DNA from: Erwinia pyrifoliae DSM 12163
GTDB lineage: Bacteria; Pseudomonadota; Gammaproteobacteria; Enterobacterales; Enterobacteriaceae
Reading direction: 5' to 3'
Length of the DNA stretch: 64,000 nt
Assembly (NCBI RefSeq): GCF_000026985.1
Contig: NC_017390.1
Location: 3,373,208 to 3,437,207 of the forward strand
This document shows, in pieces, positions 7,662-16,897 of this stretch (positions within the stretch are counted from its first letter, which is position 1; each line of letters begins with the position of its first letter). Both the position numbers and the translations under genes were made by a program. The notes under the pieces were generated by a model that ran no database searches, was not told where the DNA came from, and saw only the letters and a program-made list of their open reading frames with translations.

Positions 7662-8828
7662 ATGAAAATTGCTCCCGTTTTACCCGGCATTCAACCGCCA
7701 CATCCCGTCGCGGTAAACGCGGTTGATGAAGCCCCTGCCCCGACCAGCGTGGTGCCTTCAGCGGCAGCCAGCGCGTCAGCACGCATGCCTGTTTCACCGC
7801 TGGAGGATTCAATGGAGGAAGTATCCATGACCTTTGCCGAACATGTGGAGCGAAAAAGCAAAGCGCTGAATCAGCGGCGGGTGGTTGCACAGCCGGGCAG
7901 CCGGGCGCAGCAACATATTGAGCGCATTGAAAAATTAGACGAATTGCTTAAGCTGCTGGAGCATCCGCAGCATGCGCGTTTAGAAACGCAAAACCAGAAA
8001 ATGCAAACCCTGCTGCAACATGCTTCATCACCGGGAATGGATGAGCTACTGCATGCGGCAGGCGGCGACCCGGCGCGCTGTGACTTGCTGCTGCGCCATA
8101 CGCTGTTGCAGGCGCAACGCACGCAAAATAGCGACCTGGCCAATAAGGCGATGCAAAGTCTTGAGCTGCTGCACAAGGAAAAAGGGGCTGAAGTCAGTGC
8201 CGGACTGAATACCGCCAGCGCTATTGCCAGTTTCAGTACCGATCCCACGCAGAAACAGGCCATGCGCCAGCTTTATTACCAGACCATTGTTCACCTGCAA
8301 TCGGGCAATGCCATGCTCGACGCCCTGTTGAACAGCTTCGGTGGTGCGCATTTCAATCAGGGGTTACGCACCTTACAGCGTGCGCTGGCGGATGATATTG
8401 CGTCACGCAGCTCTTCCATCCCCAGGCGTGCACTGCAAAAAATCCTCAGCAGCCTGCAGGATGCCAGTAATATCAGCCAGACGCTGACCGCCAGTAAAAC
8501 CCTGCTGACGCGCCTGGCTGGCAAACTGCCCAGCGTGAGTTTCACCTCGTTAGAGCTGACCCGCCGTCTGCTTAACCTGAGCGGCAACGGGGCGTACCTG
8601 CGCGATCTGCAGAACCTCTCGCGCGACGTGGCCGGCCAGCATCCGCACCATCAGGTGCTGTTCCTCAGTGGATTAGTCCCGCTGGTTTATCACTTGCCGC
8701 TGGGATTATGGCGCGATGATAAAAGTAAAAACCGCCAAATGGCGCTGAATCTGCTGCGTAAGGTGATTAGCGATTACGCCGGGCAGGAGCCGCGTGCCAG
8801 CCTGACACAACCCAGGACGGCGTTATAA
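7662..8828 (+). CDS. hrpJ: HrpJ, T3SS gatekeeper (SctW/YopN-TyeA type)
   Basis: A 388-residue soluble protein that controls the switch from translocator and harpin export to effector export. The N-terminal 60 residues are Pro/Ala/Ser-rich, a typical secreted, flexible start; the rest is all helical, with three X-bundle-like repeats as in YopN/SepL/HrpJ. It is the first gene of its operon, preceded by the hrp box, with the ribosome-binding site AGG at 7658. The TAA at 8826-8828 is immediately followed by the hrcV ATG. Confidence 0.95.
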   Translation: MKIAPVLPGIQPPHPVAVNAVDEAPAPTSVVPSAAASASARMPVSPLEDSMEEVSMTFAEHVERKSKALNQRRVVAQPGSRAQQHIERIEKLDELLKLLEHPQHARLETQNQKMQTLLQHASSPGMDELLHAAGGDPARCDLLLRHTLLQAQRTQNSDLANKAMQSLELLHKEKGAEVSAGLNTASAIASFSTDPTQKQAMRQLYYQTIVHLQSGNAMLDALLNSFGGAHFNQGLRTLQRALADDIASRSSSIPRRALQKILSSLQDASNISQTLTASKTLLTRLAGKLPSVSFTSLELTRRLLNLSGNGAYLRDLQNLSRDVAGQHPHHQVLFLSGLVPLVYHLPLGLWRDDKSKNRQMALNLLRKVISDYAGQEPRASLTQPRTAL

Positions 8829-10976
8829 ATGAGTTCTCTGTTTGTCTGGCTAAACCGCCTCGCCATCAGTGCGATGCAGCGCTCGGAAGTGGTGGGCGCT
8901 GCGATTGTCATGTCGATCGTTTTCATGATGATCATTCCGCTGCCCACCGGCCTGATCGACGTGCTGATTGCGCTCAATATCTGCATTTCATCACTGCTGA
9001 TCGTGCTGGCGATGTATTTGCCTAAACCGCTGGCTTTCTCAACGTTTCCCTCCGTCCTGCTGTTGACCACCATGTTCAGGCTGGCGCTGTCGATCTCAAC
9101 CACCCGCCAGATCCTGCTGCAACAGGATGCCGGGCATATCGTTGAAGCCTTTGGTAATTTCGTCGTCGGCGGTAATCTGGCGGTCGGTCTGGTGATCTTC
9201 CTGATCCTGACGGTGGTAAACTTTCTGGTGATCACCAAAGGCTCTGAACGCGTGGCGGAAGTCGCTGCACGCTTTACCCTCGACGCCATGCCGGGCAAGC
9301 AGATGTCGATAGACAGCGACCTGCGTGCGGGGCTGATTGAAGCGCATCAGGCGCGCCAGCGCCGGGAAAACCTGGCGAAAGAGAGCCAGCTGTTCGGCGC
9401 AATGGATGGCGCAATGAAGTTTGTTAAAGGCGACGCGATTGCCGGACTGGTGATTGTCTTTATCAATATGATCGGCGGTTTTGCTATCGGCGTGCTGCAA
9501 AACGGCATGGAGGCCGGTGCCGCAATGCATATCTATTCGGTACTGACCATCGGTGACGGCCTGATCGCCCAGATCCCCGCGCTGCTGATCTCTCTGACCG
9601 CCGGGATGATCATCACGCGCGTCTCCGCCGACGGTCAGCAGGTTGATGCGAATATCGGCCGCGAAATCGCCGAACAGCTTACCAGCCAGCCTAAGGCCTG
9701 GATCATGTCCGCAGCCGGGATGCTGGGTTTTGCGCTGCTGCCCGGCATGCCAACGACGGTATTTGTCATCATCAGCGCCATCGCGCTCGGCAGCGGGCTG
9801 TTCCAGCTGTGGCGCATCAAACAGCAGGATAACCAGCAGCAGGCCGACGAGCTGCAGGCACAGCAGCTGGCGCCAGAAGATAACGGCCATCAGGATCTGC
9901 GCCGTTTCAACCCGACGCGCGCCTATCTGCTGCAATTCAGCCAGGCACATCTCAATAGCGAAGCCGCTGAATCACTGATTCAGCATATCCGCCGCCTGCG
10001 TAACCGGCTGGTTTATCACTTTGGTTTTACCCTGCCCAGTTTTGATATCGAGTTCTCACCGACGTTAGCCGCCGACGAATTCCGCTTCTGCGTGTATGAA
10101 ATTCCGCTGGTGACCGCCACCTTCGACGTCGGGCAGCTGGCGGTCAGAACAAGCAGCATTGAAATGCATCTTGCCGATGGCGACAGTGACGGCCAGATCC
10201 AGCCCGGCCAGGCCGAACGCGATGAACATCACTGGTGCTGGCTTCCCCCGCAGCATCCGTTGCTGCAACAGGAAGATCGGCACTACTGGAATGCACAACA
10301 GCTGATCATGCTACGGATGGAGCAGGCCATCCACCAAAGCGGGTCGCAGTTTATCGGTTTGCAGGAGAGTAAATCGATTCTCAACTGGCTGGAAAGCGAG
10401 CAGCCAGAGCTGGCGCAGGAGCTGCAACGCATTATGCCGCTTTCCCGTTTTGCGGCGGTACTACAACGCCTGGCCTCGGAACGTATTCCGCTGCGTTCGG
10501 TACGTACCATTGCCGAAACGCTGATTGAGCACGGCCAGCATGAGCGCGACAGCGCTGCCCTGACCGACTTTGTGCGTATCGCGCTGAAAGAGCACATCTG
10601 CCACCAGTATCAGCAGCCCAACGGGCTGAATGTCTGGCTGCTGACGCCGGAAACCGAAGAACTGCTGCGCGATTCGCTGCGTCAGGCCCAGAGCGAAACC
10701 TTCTTCTCCCTGGCACAGGATTATGGCATCAACCTGCTGAATCAAATGCGCAGCGCTTTCCCGCCTTATGACAACAGCCCGGCGCTGATCCTCGTTGCCC
10801 AGGATTTACGCAGCCCGCTGCGCGCACTGTTGAAAGACGAGTTTCATGCCGTGCCGGTGCTGTCCTTTGCTGAATTAACCAGTAACGTTGCCATCAATGT
10901 GCTGGGACGGCTCGATTTACAACAGTCACCGCCAGACCTTCAGGAAAATGACCCATGCATGAATTACGCGTACTGA
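8829..10976 (+). CDS. hrcV: HrcV, T3SS export gate protein (SctV/FlhA family)
   Basis: A 715-residue inner-membrane protein that forms the nonameric export gate. About eight membrane segments fill residues 15-330; the conserved FHIPEP-family cytoplasmic loop lies near 140-200 (DAMPGKQMSIDSDLRAGLI). The C-terminal part from about 360 is the cytoplasmic ring that receives substrate-chaperone complexes. Directly abuts hrpJ and overlaps hrpQ by 22 bp. Confidence 0.97.
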   Translation: MSSLFVWLNRLAISAMQRSEVVGAAIVMSIVFMMIIPLPTGLIDVLIALNICISSLLIVLAMYLPKPLAFSTFPSVLLLTTMFRLALSISTTRQILLQQDAGHIVEAFGNFVVGGNLAVGLVIFLILTVVNFLVITKGSERVAEVAARFTLDAMPGKQMSIDSDLRAGLIEAHQARQRRENLAKESQLFGAMDGAMKFVKGDAIAGLVIVFINMIGGFAIGVLQNGMEAGAAMHIYSVLTIGDGLIAQIPALLISLTAGMIITRVSADGQQVDANIGREIAEQLTSQPKAWIMSAAGMLGFALLPGMPTTVFVIISAIALGSGLFQLWRIKQQDNQQQADELQAQQLAPEDNGHQDLRRFNPTRAYLLQFSQAHLNSEAAESLIQHIRRLRNRLVYHFGFTLPSFDIEFSPTLAADEFRFCVYEIPLVTATFDVGQLAVRTSSIEMHLADGDSDGQIQPGQAERDEHHWCWLPPQHPLLQQEDRHYWNAQQLIMLRMEQAIHQSGSQFIGLQESKSILNWLESEQPELAQELQRIMPLSRFAAVLQRLASERIPLRSVRTIAETLIEHGQHERDSAALTDFVRIALKEHICHQYQQPNGLNVWLLTPETEELLRDSLRQAQSETFFSLAQDYGINLLNQMRSAFPPYDNSPALILVAQDLRSPLRALLKDEFHAVPVLSFAELTSNVAINVLGRLDLQQSPPDLQENDPCMNYAY

Positions 10977-11890
10977 CCGGGTTACATCGTGGCGCGGCGC
11001 TGCCGCTGAGTGGCCTGCAGTGGTGGATTGGAGCCGCACAGGATGCCGATCTGGCACTTTTCGATCCAGGAATCAAAGACCGCCACTGCCAGTTGAGCAA
11101 AACCGACCTCGGCTGGCAAGTCACGGCGCTGGAAGGACCGCTGAACGACAACGAAGGGCAGCGCTGTGAGCAATTGACCGACCTGCAGCCCGGCACCGCA
11201 TTTGCAATTGGCCATATCTGGCTGAGCATTGTCAGCGCCGCCACGCCCTGGCCGGAAGAAGCAGATGAACCGCTGCAGGAAGAAGAAGAGATGCCGCTTG
11301 CTGGCGCTGCGGCGGTCGCCGTCGCAGCGGATGACCGGCCGGCTGCGGTGGCAGCAACGCGGGAAAAACGCCCGCTGCCGCTTTGGGCAAAAGCGGTTTA
11401 TCTGTTACTGAGCCTGCTGCTGGTGATGATGCTCGGCGGCTGGCTGTTGCAGGACAGCATTGCCTCTCCTTCTGCTCCGCCCGCGCCGGGTAAGCCGTTG
11501 TTGTCAAGCGTGGAGCGTACCCGTCAGGTGGTCACCAGCATGCTGCTCGACCGGGGGCTGGACAGAAACGTGACGCTGTCTTCCGACAGCAACAGCCTGA
11601 CGCTTTCGGGCAGTATCAGCAGCGAGGACAATCAACGGCTGGAGCGCATGCTGGCCAACCTCTATCAGCGATTTGACGTCAAGCTGCCGATTCATAACCG
11701 GGCGACCACGGTCAGTTCGCGCCTGCCGTTTAACATTGTGCAAATCAGCAGCGGCCCACGCGCCAATATCGTCACCGCAGACGGTCAGCGCATATTTATC
11801 GGCGATGAAATTGATCAGCTGCGGCTGGTGGCGATTAACGCCGACAGCCTTGAGTTTGCCGGGCGGGAAAACATCAGGGTGAAATGGTGA
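10955..11890 (+). CDS. hrpQ: HrpQ, T3SS inner-membrane ring protein (SctD/YscD family)
   Basis: A 311-residue bitopic membrane protein. The N-terminal about 95 residues form a cytoplasmic FHA-like domain. A single membrane segment lies at about 149-168 (AVYLLLSLLLVMMLGGWLLQ), followed by a periplasmic domain with BON/ring-building character. It forms the outer of the two inner-membrane rings together with HrcJ. It overlaps hrcV by 22 bp and hrcN by 7 bp. Confidence 0.93.
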   Translation: MHELRVLTGLHRGAALPLSGLQWWIGAAQDADLALFDPGIKDRHCQLSKTDLGWQVTALEGPLNDNEGQRCEQLTDLQPGTAFAIGHIWLSIVSAATPWPEEADEPLQEEEEMPLAGAAAVAVAADDRPAAVAATREKRPLPLWAKAVYLLLSLLLVMMLGGWLLQDSIASPSAPPAPGKPLLSSVERTRQVVTSMLLDRGLDRNVTLSSDSNSLTLSGSISSEDNQRLERMLANLYQRFDVKLPIHNRATTVSSRLPFNIVQISSGPRANIVTADGQRIFIGDEIDQLRLVAINADSLEFAGRENIRVKW

Positions 11891-13248
11891 TGAGCGCGCT
11901 ACAGCAGCGCCTGACGCAGTGGGCAGACCAGCAGCAGCGCCGCCTGGAGCGCTACTCGCCCGTTAGCCGCTACGGCCGTGTAACCGGTATCAGCGGCATT
12001 CTGATCGAGTGTATCCTGCCGGGCGCGCGCATCGGCGATTTATGCCGGATCCAACGCAGTGACGGCGGCAGCGTGCTGTCAGAGATCGTCGGCTTCAGCC
12101 CGGAGAAAATCCTGCTGTCGGCGCTGGGCGCGCTGGACGGTATTTCCCAGGGTGCCACCATCGTCCCGCTTTATCTGCCGCACAGTATTTGCGTCAGTGA
12201 GCAACTGCTGGGCAGCGTGCTGGATGGTTTCGGCCGTGCGCTGGAGCCTGGCGGGCGCAGCGCTTTCGCCGAACCCGGATCCCAGGTACGCGCCGTACCG
12301 GTACTGAACGATGCGCCGCCCCCTACCGAGCGCCCGCGTATTGCTACCCCGCTGCCGACCGGGCTACGGGCGATTGACGGCCTGCTGACCATCGGTAACG
12401 GCCAGCGCGTGGGTATCTTTGCCGGAGCCGGCTGTGGCAAAACCACGCTGCTGGCGGAGCTGGCGCGCAACACCCCGTGCGATGCCATCGTCTTTGGCCT
12501 GATCGGCGAGCGTGGTCGTGAACTGCGCGAGTTTCTCGACCACGAGCTGGATGAAGAATTACGCAGCCGCACGGTACTGCTGTGCGCCACGTCGGATCGC
12601 AGCAGTATGGAGCGCGCCCGCGCCGCATTTACCGCCACCGCCATCGCCGAGGCGTTTCGCGCCGAGGGCAAGAGCGTGCTGCTGATCGTCGATTCACTCA
12701 CCCGCTTTGCCCGCGCACAGCGTGAGATTGGCCTGGCGCTGGGCGAACCGCCCGGTCGTGGCGGGCTGCCGCCATCGGTTTACACCCTGCTACCACGGCT
12801 GGTTGAACGCGCCGGGCAAACCCAACAGGGAGCGATTACCGCCCTGTATTCGGTGCTGATCGAACAGGACTCAATGAACGACCCGGTGGCCGATGAAGTG
12901 CGTTCCCTGATCGACGGCCACATCGTGTTGAGCCGCCGTCTGGCCGAGCGCAACCACTATCCCGCCATCGATGTTTTAGCCAGCCTGAGCCGTACCATGA
13001 GCAACGTTGTTGAACCCCATCATATGATGCATGCCGGGCGGCTGCGCAGCCTGATGGCGGCGTATCAGCAGGTGGAAATGCTGATCCGCCTGGGTGAGTA
13101 CCAGCCGGGGAATGACAGCCTGACCGATGCTGCCGTCAACGCCAATGACATCATCAACCAGTTCCTGCGCCAGTCGATGCGCGCCCCCGATCCGTTTGAA
13201 CAAACCCAGTATCACCTTGCGGAGGTCAGCGCCCATGCCCCTGATTGA
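11884..13248 (+). CDS. hrcN: HrcN, T3SS ATPase
   Basis: A 454-residue F1-type ATPase (SctN/YscN/FliI family) that unfolds substrates and releases chaperones at the export gate. Walker A is GAGCGKT at 181-187; Walker B is in VLLIVDSLTRFARAQRE near 262-278. The start may be the ATG at 11884 or the second one at 11890; both overlap the hrpQ stop. The C-terminus overlaps hrpO by 14 bp. Confidence 0.97.
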   Translation: MVMSALQQRLTQWADQQQRRLERYSPVSRYGRVTGISGILIECILPGARIGDLCRIQRSDGGSVLSEIVGFSPEKILLSALGALDGISQGATIVPLYLPHSICVSEQLLGSVLDGFGRALEPGGRSAFAEPGSQVRAVPVLNDAPPPTERPRIATPLPTGLRAIDGLLTIGNGQRVGIFAGAGCGKTTLLAELARNTPCDAIVFGLIGERGRELREFLDHELDEELRSRTVLLCATSDRSSMERARAAFTATAIAEAFRAEGKSVLLIVDSLTRFARAQREIGLALGEPPGRGGLPPSVYTLLPRLVERAGQTQQGAITALYSVLIEQDSMNDPVADEVRSLIDGHIVLSRRLAERNHYPAIDVLASLSRTMSNVVEPHHMMHAGRLRSLMAAYQQVEMLIRLGEYQPGNDSLTDAAVNANDIINQFLRQSMRAPDPFEQTQYHLAEVSAHAPD

Positions 13249-13681
13249 TCATGAATTTGACCAGCAGCCGGATATCCAGCGGCAGAACTTGCAGCAGGCG
13301 TTAAACATTCTGATGCCTATTCGCCGTCAGCGTATGAATCGCGCCCAGCGCCAGCTGCGTCAGCAGCAGATGCAGGTAGAGCAGGCGCGGCAGCATCAGC
13401 TGGCACAGCAGCAGCAGCTGACGCAGAATCAACAGGACTATCAGCACCAGCGTGACCAATTCCAGCAGCGCCAGCCATCGCGGGAAAAACTGACGCAGCG
13501 CCTGGCCAGTGAACAGAAGGCGCTACAGGCGGTGGGGCAGCAGCAGCAGCAATGCCAGCAGGCGCAGCAGGCCTGCGAGGAAGCCGCGTTACAGCTGGAG
13601 CAGGCCGCGCAGCGCGCGCGCGAACAGCAAAAGGCGGTGGAAAAACTGGAATATTTGTCTGAACACCTGGAGGAGGCGTGA
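13235..13681 (+). CDS. hrpO: HrpO, T3SS central stalk protein (SctO/YscO/FliJ type)
   Basis: A 148-residue protein, almost entirely coiled coil, with long runs of Gln, Glu, Arg and Ala. The start at 13235 (MPLIDHEFDQQ) was chosen because the longer frame from 13127 is a shadow of hrcN. SctO proteins insert into the ATPase hexamer as a central stalk. Order hrcN-hrpO-hrpP is standard. The strong Gln bias may vary between strains. Confidence 0.9.
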   Translation: MPLIDHEFDQQPDIQRQNLQQALNILMPIRRQRMNRAQRQLRQQQMQVEQARQHQLAQQQQLTQNQQDYQHQRDQFQQRQPSREKLTQRLASEQKALQAVGQQQQQCQQAQQACEEAALQLEQAAQRAREQQKAVEKLEYLSEHLEEA

Positions 13682-14157
13682 TGAATACATCGGGATATCC
13701 TGACAGGCTGCCGCCCGCCCCGCGCCAAACCCAGGCGGATGAGCGCTGCCGCGAACGCCTGCCGCCGTCCAGACTGCGCCAGCATGATGGCAAAGAGGCC
13801 GGCCCGACGGCGCCAGGCTCGGTGTTTTTCGCCTGCGCCAGTGAATTCATGCCTGAAAACGCCCCTCCACAGGAAGAAGCGCCGTCGCCCGACTGGCAGA
13901 TGCTGCACCACGAGCTGCGCGAGCGCATTGGCGGGAACGCAGCCGCAGATTGTGCCTTTACCCTGCTGCTACCTGAAGCGGGTGAAGTCGATGTCACGCT
14001 TGCCCCGCGCCAGCCCGTCGGCTGGGAGATCGCCCTGCGTTTTCCCCCCCAGGTCTGGCGTCACTGGCAGCGCCGGGAAATCCAGTGCCGCCGCCTGTTG
14101 AGCCAGTCGCTTAACTGCCCGGTACGGCTGTTGATAGAGCAAGGAGAAGCGCCATGA
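13681..14157 (+). CDS. hrpP: HrpP, T3SS substrate-specificity switch (SctP/YscP type)
   Basis: A 158-residue protein. The N-terminal half is Pro- and Arg-rich and probably disordered; the C-terminal about 70 residues (CAFTLLLPEAGEVDVTLAPRQPVGWEIALRFPPQVW) match the FliK/YscP-like T3S4 domain. It would sense pilus length or assembly state and signal to HrcU. The ATG at 13681 shares its first base with the hrpO stop; an in-frame GTG precedes it. The stop overlaps hrcQ by 4 bp (ATGA). Confidence 0.88.
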   Translation: MNTSGYPDRLPPAPRQTQADERCRERLPPSRLRQHDGKEAGPTAPGSVFFACASEFMPENAPPQEEAPSPDWQMLHHELRERIGGNAAADCAFTLLLPEAGEVDVTLAPRQPVGWEIALRFPPQVWRHWQRREIQCRRLLSQSLNCPVRLLIEQGEAP

Positions 14158-15179
14158 GCGAGGCAACCCCGCTGAATTTGCCGCACCTCAGCCGCGCCGG
14201 GGCGCGGTCGCAAAACCGCCTTGCCGGCGCTCACCATTACCCTTTTACCCTGGGCGATGAGTCGGGCGCGCTTTATATACTGCATATACTGCCGGGCGCA
14301 CAGCAGCCGTCGGTTGAACAGAGCCACTGGCGCTGCGCGCTGGGGGCTTTTTCTCTCGCCAATGCCGCGCCGTTGCTGAACCTGCTGTCACAGTGTCCAG
14401 TGCCGGCATCGGGCGCTAACCCGCCGGACGGCGACTGGCAATGGACGCTGTTCAACCAGTATTTAAGCCCGGAGCTGGCTCTGCTGCTTGGCGAGCTTCA
14501 GCCGGATGACCCACCGCAAGACGGCGAGGTCAACGCCAGACTGCACGTCAGGCTGGGCGATCGCCATGCTGAATGCCCGCTACGCCTCGGCCATGCGCAG
14601 CTGGCGCACTGGCTTAGCCAGCCGGGTTGGCAATCCAGCCGGACGGCGCTTGCGGACGCAATGACTTACACCCAGCCGCTGGTGTTGGGGCGCATCACGC
14701 TGTGCACGGAACAGCTGCAGGCGTTAACCGCCGGCGACCTGCTAATCCCCCCCATTAGCTATTTTACCCCGGACGGCCAGGGCAGCCTGACCGTTGCCGG
14801 GCAGCGGTTATATGGTGAATTGCAGTTGCCCCACCATTTTTTGCTTAACCATTTGGAGAGTACCGCCTTGAACAGCGCCGACGACGATGCACTAAACGAA
14901 GGTTCACAGCCTGAATTCCTCAGCGGCGAAGAGCGTCCGCAGCTGGCATCACTGCCGCTGTCGCTGGAAGTACGCTGTGGCCGCACCGCACTGACGCTGG
15001 GCGAGCTGCAACGGTTGCAGGCGGGCAGCGTGGTGACGCTGGACAACGTCACGCCGGGCGAAGCCGGTTTGTACCACGGTGACACCCTGATTGCGCGCGG
15101 TGAACTGGTGGATGTGGAAGGCCATCTGGGATTACAGCTTACCCAGCTGCTGCTGACATCCCGGCAGGAGGTTGGATGA
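14154..15179 (+). CDS. hrcQ: HrcQ, T3SS cytoplasmic sorting-platform protein (SctQ/FliN type)
   Basis: A 341-residue protein. The C-terminal about 75 residues ([28 protein letters not shown], with the domain ending at the C-terminus) are a SpoA/surface-presentation domain that builds the C-ring. In P. syringae this protein is split into HrcQA and HrcQB; here it is one chain. An internal start giving a separate SpoA domain is possible, as in other SctQ genes, but I cannot point to a clear site. Overlaps hrpP and hrcR by 4 bp each. Confidence 0.94.
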   Translation: MSEATPLNLPHLSRAGARSQNRLAGAHHYPFTLGDESGALYILHILPGAQQPSVEQSHWRCALGAFSLANAAPLLNLLSQCPVPASGANPPDGDWQWTLFNQYLSPELALLLGELQPDDPPQDGEVNARLHVRLGDRHAECPLRLGHAQLAHWLSQPGWQSSRTALADAMTYTQPLVLGRITLCTEQLQALTAGDLLIPPISYFTPDGQGSLTVAGQRLYGELQLPHHFLLNHLESTALNSADDDALNEGSQPEFLSGEERPQLASLPLSLEVRCGRTALTLGELQRLQAGSVVTLDNVTPGEAGLYHGDTLIARGELVDVEGHLGLQLTQLLLTSRQEVG

Positions 15180-15829
15180 ACACCGAGCAATTCGATCCGA
15201 TGACCTTCGCCCTGTTCCTTGGGGCGTTGTCATTGATTCCGATGTTAATGATCGTCTGCACCTGTTTTTTGAAAATCTCGATGGTGCTGTTGATCACGCG
15301 CAATGCCATCGGGGTACAGCAGGTGCCGCCCAATATGGCGCTGTACGGCATTGCCCTGGCGGCCACACTGTTTGTTATGGCCCCGGTTTTTAACCAGATG
15401 CAGCAGCAGTTTAGCCAGGTTCCCGCCGATTTATCCAGCATGGACAACCTGAAAACCAGCGTCAGCAATGGCGTTGCACCGTTACAAAAATTCATGACCC
15501 ACAATACCGATCCCGACATCCTGATCCACCTGCAGGAAAACAGCGTACGTATGTGGCCAAAAGAGATGTCGGACAGCGTCAGTAAAGACAACCTGCTGCT
15601 GGTGATCCCCGCCTTTGTGCTGTCCGAACTGCAGGCCGGTTTTAAGATCGGTTTTTTGATTTATATCCCGTTTATCGTTATTGATTTAATTGTCTCGAAC
15701 GTGCTGCTGGCGCTGGGCATGCAGATGGTGGCCCCGATGACCCTGTCATTGCCGTTAAAAATGCTGCTGTTTGTGTTGATCAATGGCTGGACCCGCCTGC
15801 TCGACGGCCTGTTTTACAGTTACCTGTGA
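15176..15829 (+). CDS. hrcR: HrcR, T3SS export apparatus protein (SctR/FliP)
   Basis: A 217-residue integral membrane protein, core of the export pore. It has the FliP/SctR signatures [22 protein letters not shown] (residues about 32-53) and [36 protein letters not shown] (about 148-183). Four membrane segments. The start overlaps the end of hrcQ; hrcS follows 7 bp after the stop. Confidence 0.97.
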   Translation: MNTEQFDPMTFALFLGALSLIPMLMIVCTCFLKISMVLLITRNAIGVQQVPPNMALYGIALAATLFVMAPVFNQMQQQFSQVPADLSSMDNLKTSVSNGVAPLQKFMTHNTDPDILIHLQENSVRMWPKEMSDSVSKDNLLLVIPAFVLSELQAGFKIGFLIYIPFIVIDLIVSNVLLALGMQMVAPMTLSLPLKMLLFVLINGWTRLLDGLFYSYL

Positions 15830-15836
15830 GGTAAGA

Positions 15837-16097
15837 ATGGACATACTGAATCTGTTCAAGCAGGCGATGCTGCTGGTGGTCTTGCTGTCCGCACCGCCGC
15901 TGCTGGTCGCCGTGATCATCGGCGTACTGGTCTCGCTACTCCAGGCGGTTATGCAGTTGCAGGATCAAACCCTGCCGTTCGCCATTAAGCTGGTGGCGGT
16001 GGGCATTGCGCTGGCGCTTAGCGGCCGTTGGATCGGCGTGGAGCTGATCGAACTGGCGCAGCAGGCCTTTACCATGATCCCGCAGACCAGGGCATAA
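15837..16097 (+). CDS. hrcS: HrcS, T3SS export apparatus protein (SctS/FliQ)
   Basis: An 86-residue protein with two membrane helices (about 12-36 and 50-72), typical SctS/FliQ length and pattern (LLQAVMQLQDQTLPFAIKLVAV). The start at 15837 (MDILNLFKQAML) follows an AGGTAAG ribosome-binding site; upstream codons in this frame belong to hrcR read out of frame. Confidence 0.96.
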   Translation: MDILNLFKQAMLLVVLLSAPPLLVAVIIGVLVSLLQAVMQLQDQTLPFAIKLVAVGIALALSGRWIGVELIELAQQAFTMIPQTRA

Positions 16098-16098
16098 T

Positions 16099-16896
16099 AT
16101 GAGCAGCGATGCCATCCATACGGTGTATCAGTTTCTCTTCGCGCTGACGCTGGGAGCCGCACGCATTTACCCTTGCCTGATCCTGACGCCGGTCTTTTCC
16201 TTCAATATCCTTAAAGGCATGGTGCGTACCGGGGTGGTGCTGGCATTGTCGCTGATGCCGGCCATCGGCCTGCAGGCGCAGCTGGCGGTACAGATGCCCG
16301 ACTGGCCGCAGCTGATTGGCCTGATGCTGAAAGAAGTGACCATTGGCATCCTGCTGGGATTGCTGCTCGGCATGCCGTTCTGGCTGTTTCAGTCAGTCGG
16401 CGCATTGTTTGATAACCAGCGCGGCGCGCTGATCGGCGGCCAGCTTAACCCGGCGCTGGGCAGTGATGTCACCCCGCTTGGCCTGTTGCTGCAACAGACG
16501 CTGATCCTGCTGCTGATACTCAGCATCGGTTTAAGCGGCATCACGCAGATTATCTGGGACAGTTACCGCATCTGGCCGGTGCTGCAATGGCTACCGCTAC
16601 CGCATGAAGAGGGATTCCAGCAGTATCTTGCGCTACTGGCGGATACCTTTACGCATATCATTATTTACGCCGGCCCGCTGGTGGCCCTGCTGCTGCTGCT
16701 GGATTTCAGTATTGCCATTCTCAGTCTTTACAGCCCGCAGCTACAGGTTTTCGTGCTATCCGTACCGGCTAAGTGTCTGGTCGGCCTGCTGTTTTTTGTG
16801 ATTTATATCCCCACGCTGAATGCGCTGGGCGAAGACCGCCTGCTGCAACTGCACGACCTCAGCAAACTCATGCCGTTAATCCTCGGAGGACGCTAG
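16099..16896 (+). CDS. hrcT: HrcT, T3SS export apparatus protein (SctT/FliR)
   Basis: A 265-residue polytopic protein with about six membrane segments, including ILLGLLLGMPFWLFQSVGALFDNQRGA, the SctT/FliR family motif. Completes the export pore with HrcR and HrcS. It starts 1 bp after hrcS and ends 1 bp before hrcU. Confidence 0.97.
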   Translation: MSSDAIHTVYQFLFALTLGAARIYPCLILTPVFSFNILKGMVRTGVVLALSLMPAIGLQAQLAVQMPDWPQLIGLMLKEVTIGILLGLLLGMPFWLFQSVGALFDNQRGALIGGQLNPALGSDVTPLGLLLQQTLILLLILSIGLSGITQIIWDSYRIWPVLQWLPLPHEEGFQQYLALLADTFTHIIIYAGPLVALLLLLDFSIAILSLYSPQLQVFVLSVPAKCLVGLLFFVIYIPTLNALGEDRLLQLHDLSKLMPLILGGR

Positions 16897-16897
16897 C

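Noticed and set aside
9096..9950. 284-codon open frame on the minus strand inside hrcV
   Set aside because: Antisense shadow of a strongly supported gene in GC-rich coding DNA; translation is His/Gln-rich without domain pattern.
12171..12701. 176-codon minus-strand frame inside hrcN
   Set aside because: Ser/Arg/Pro-rich antisense shadow of the ATPase gene.
13317..13997. 226-codon minus-strand frame across hrpO and hrpP
   Set aside because: Low-complexity antisense frame produced by the Gln-rich coiled-coil codons of hrpO.
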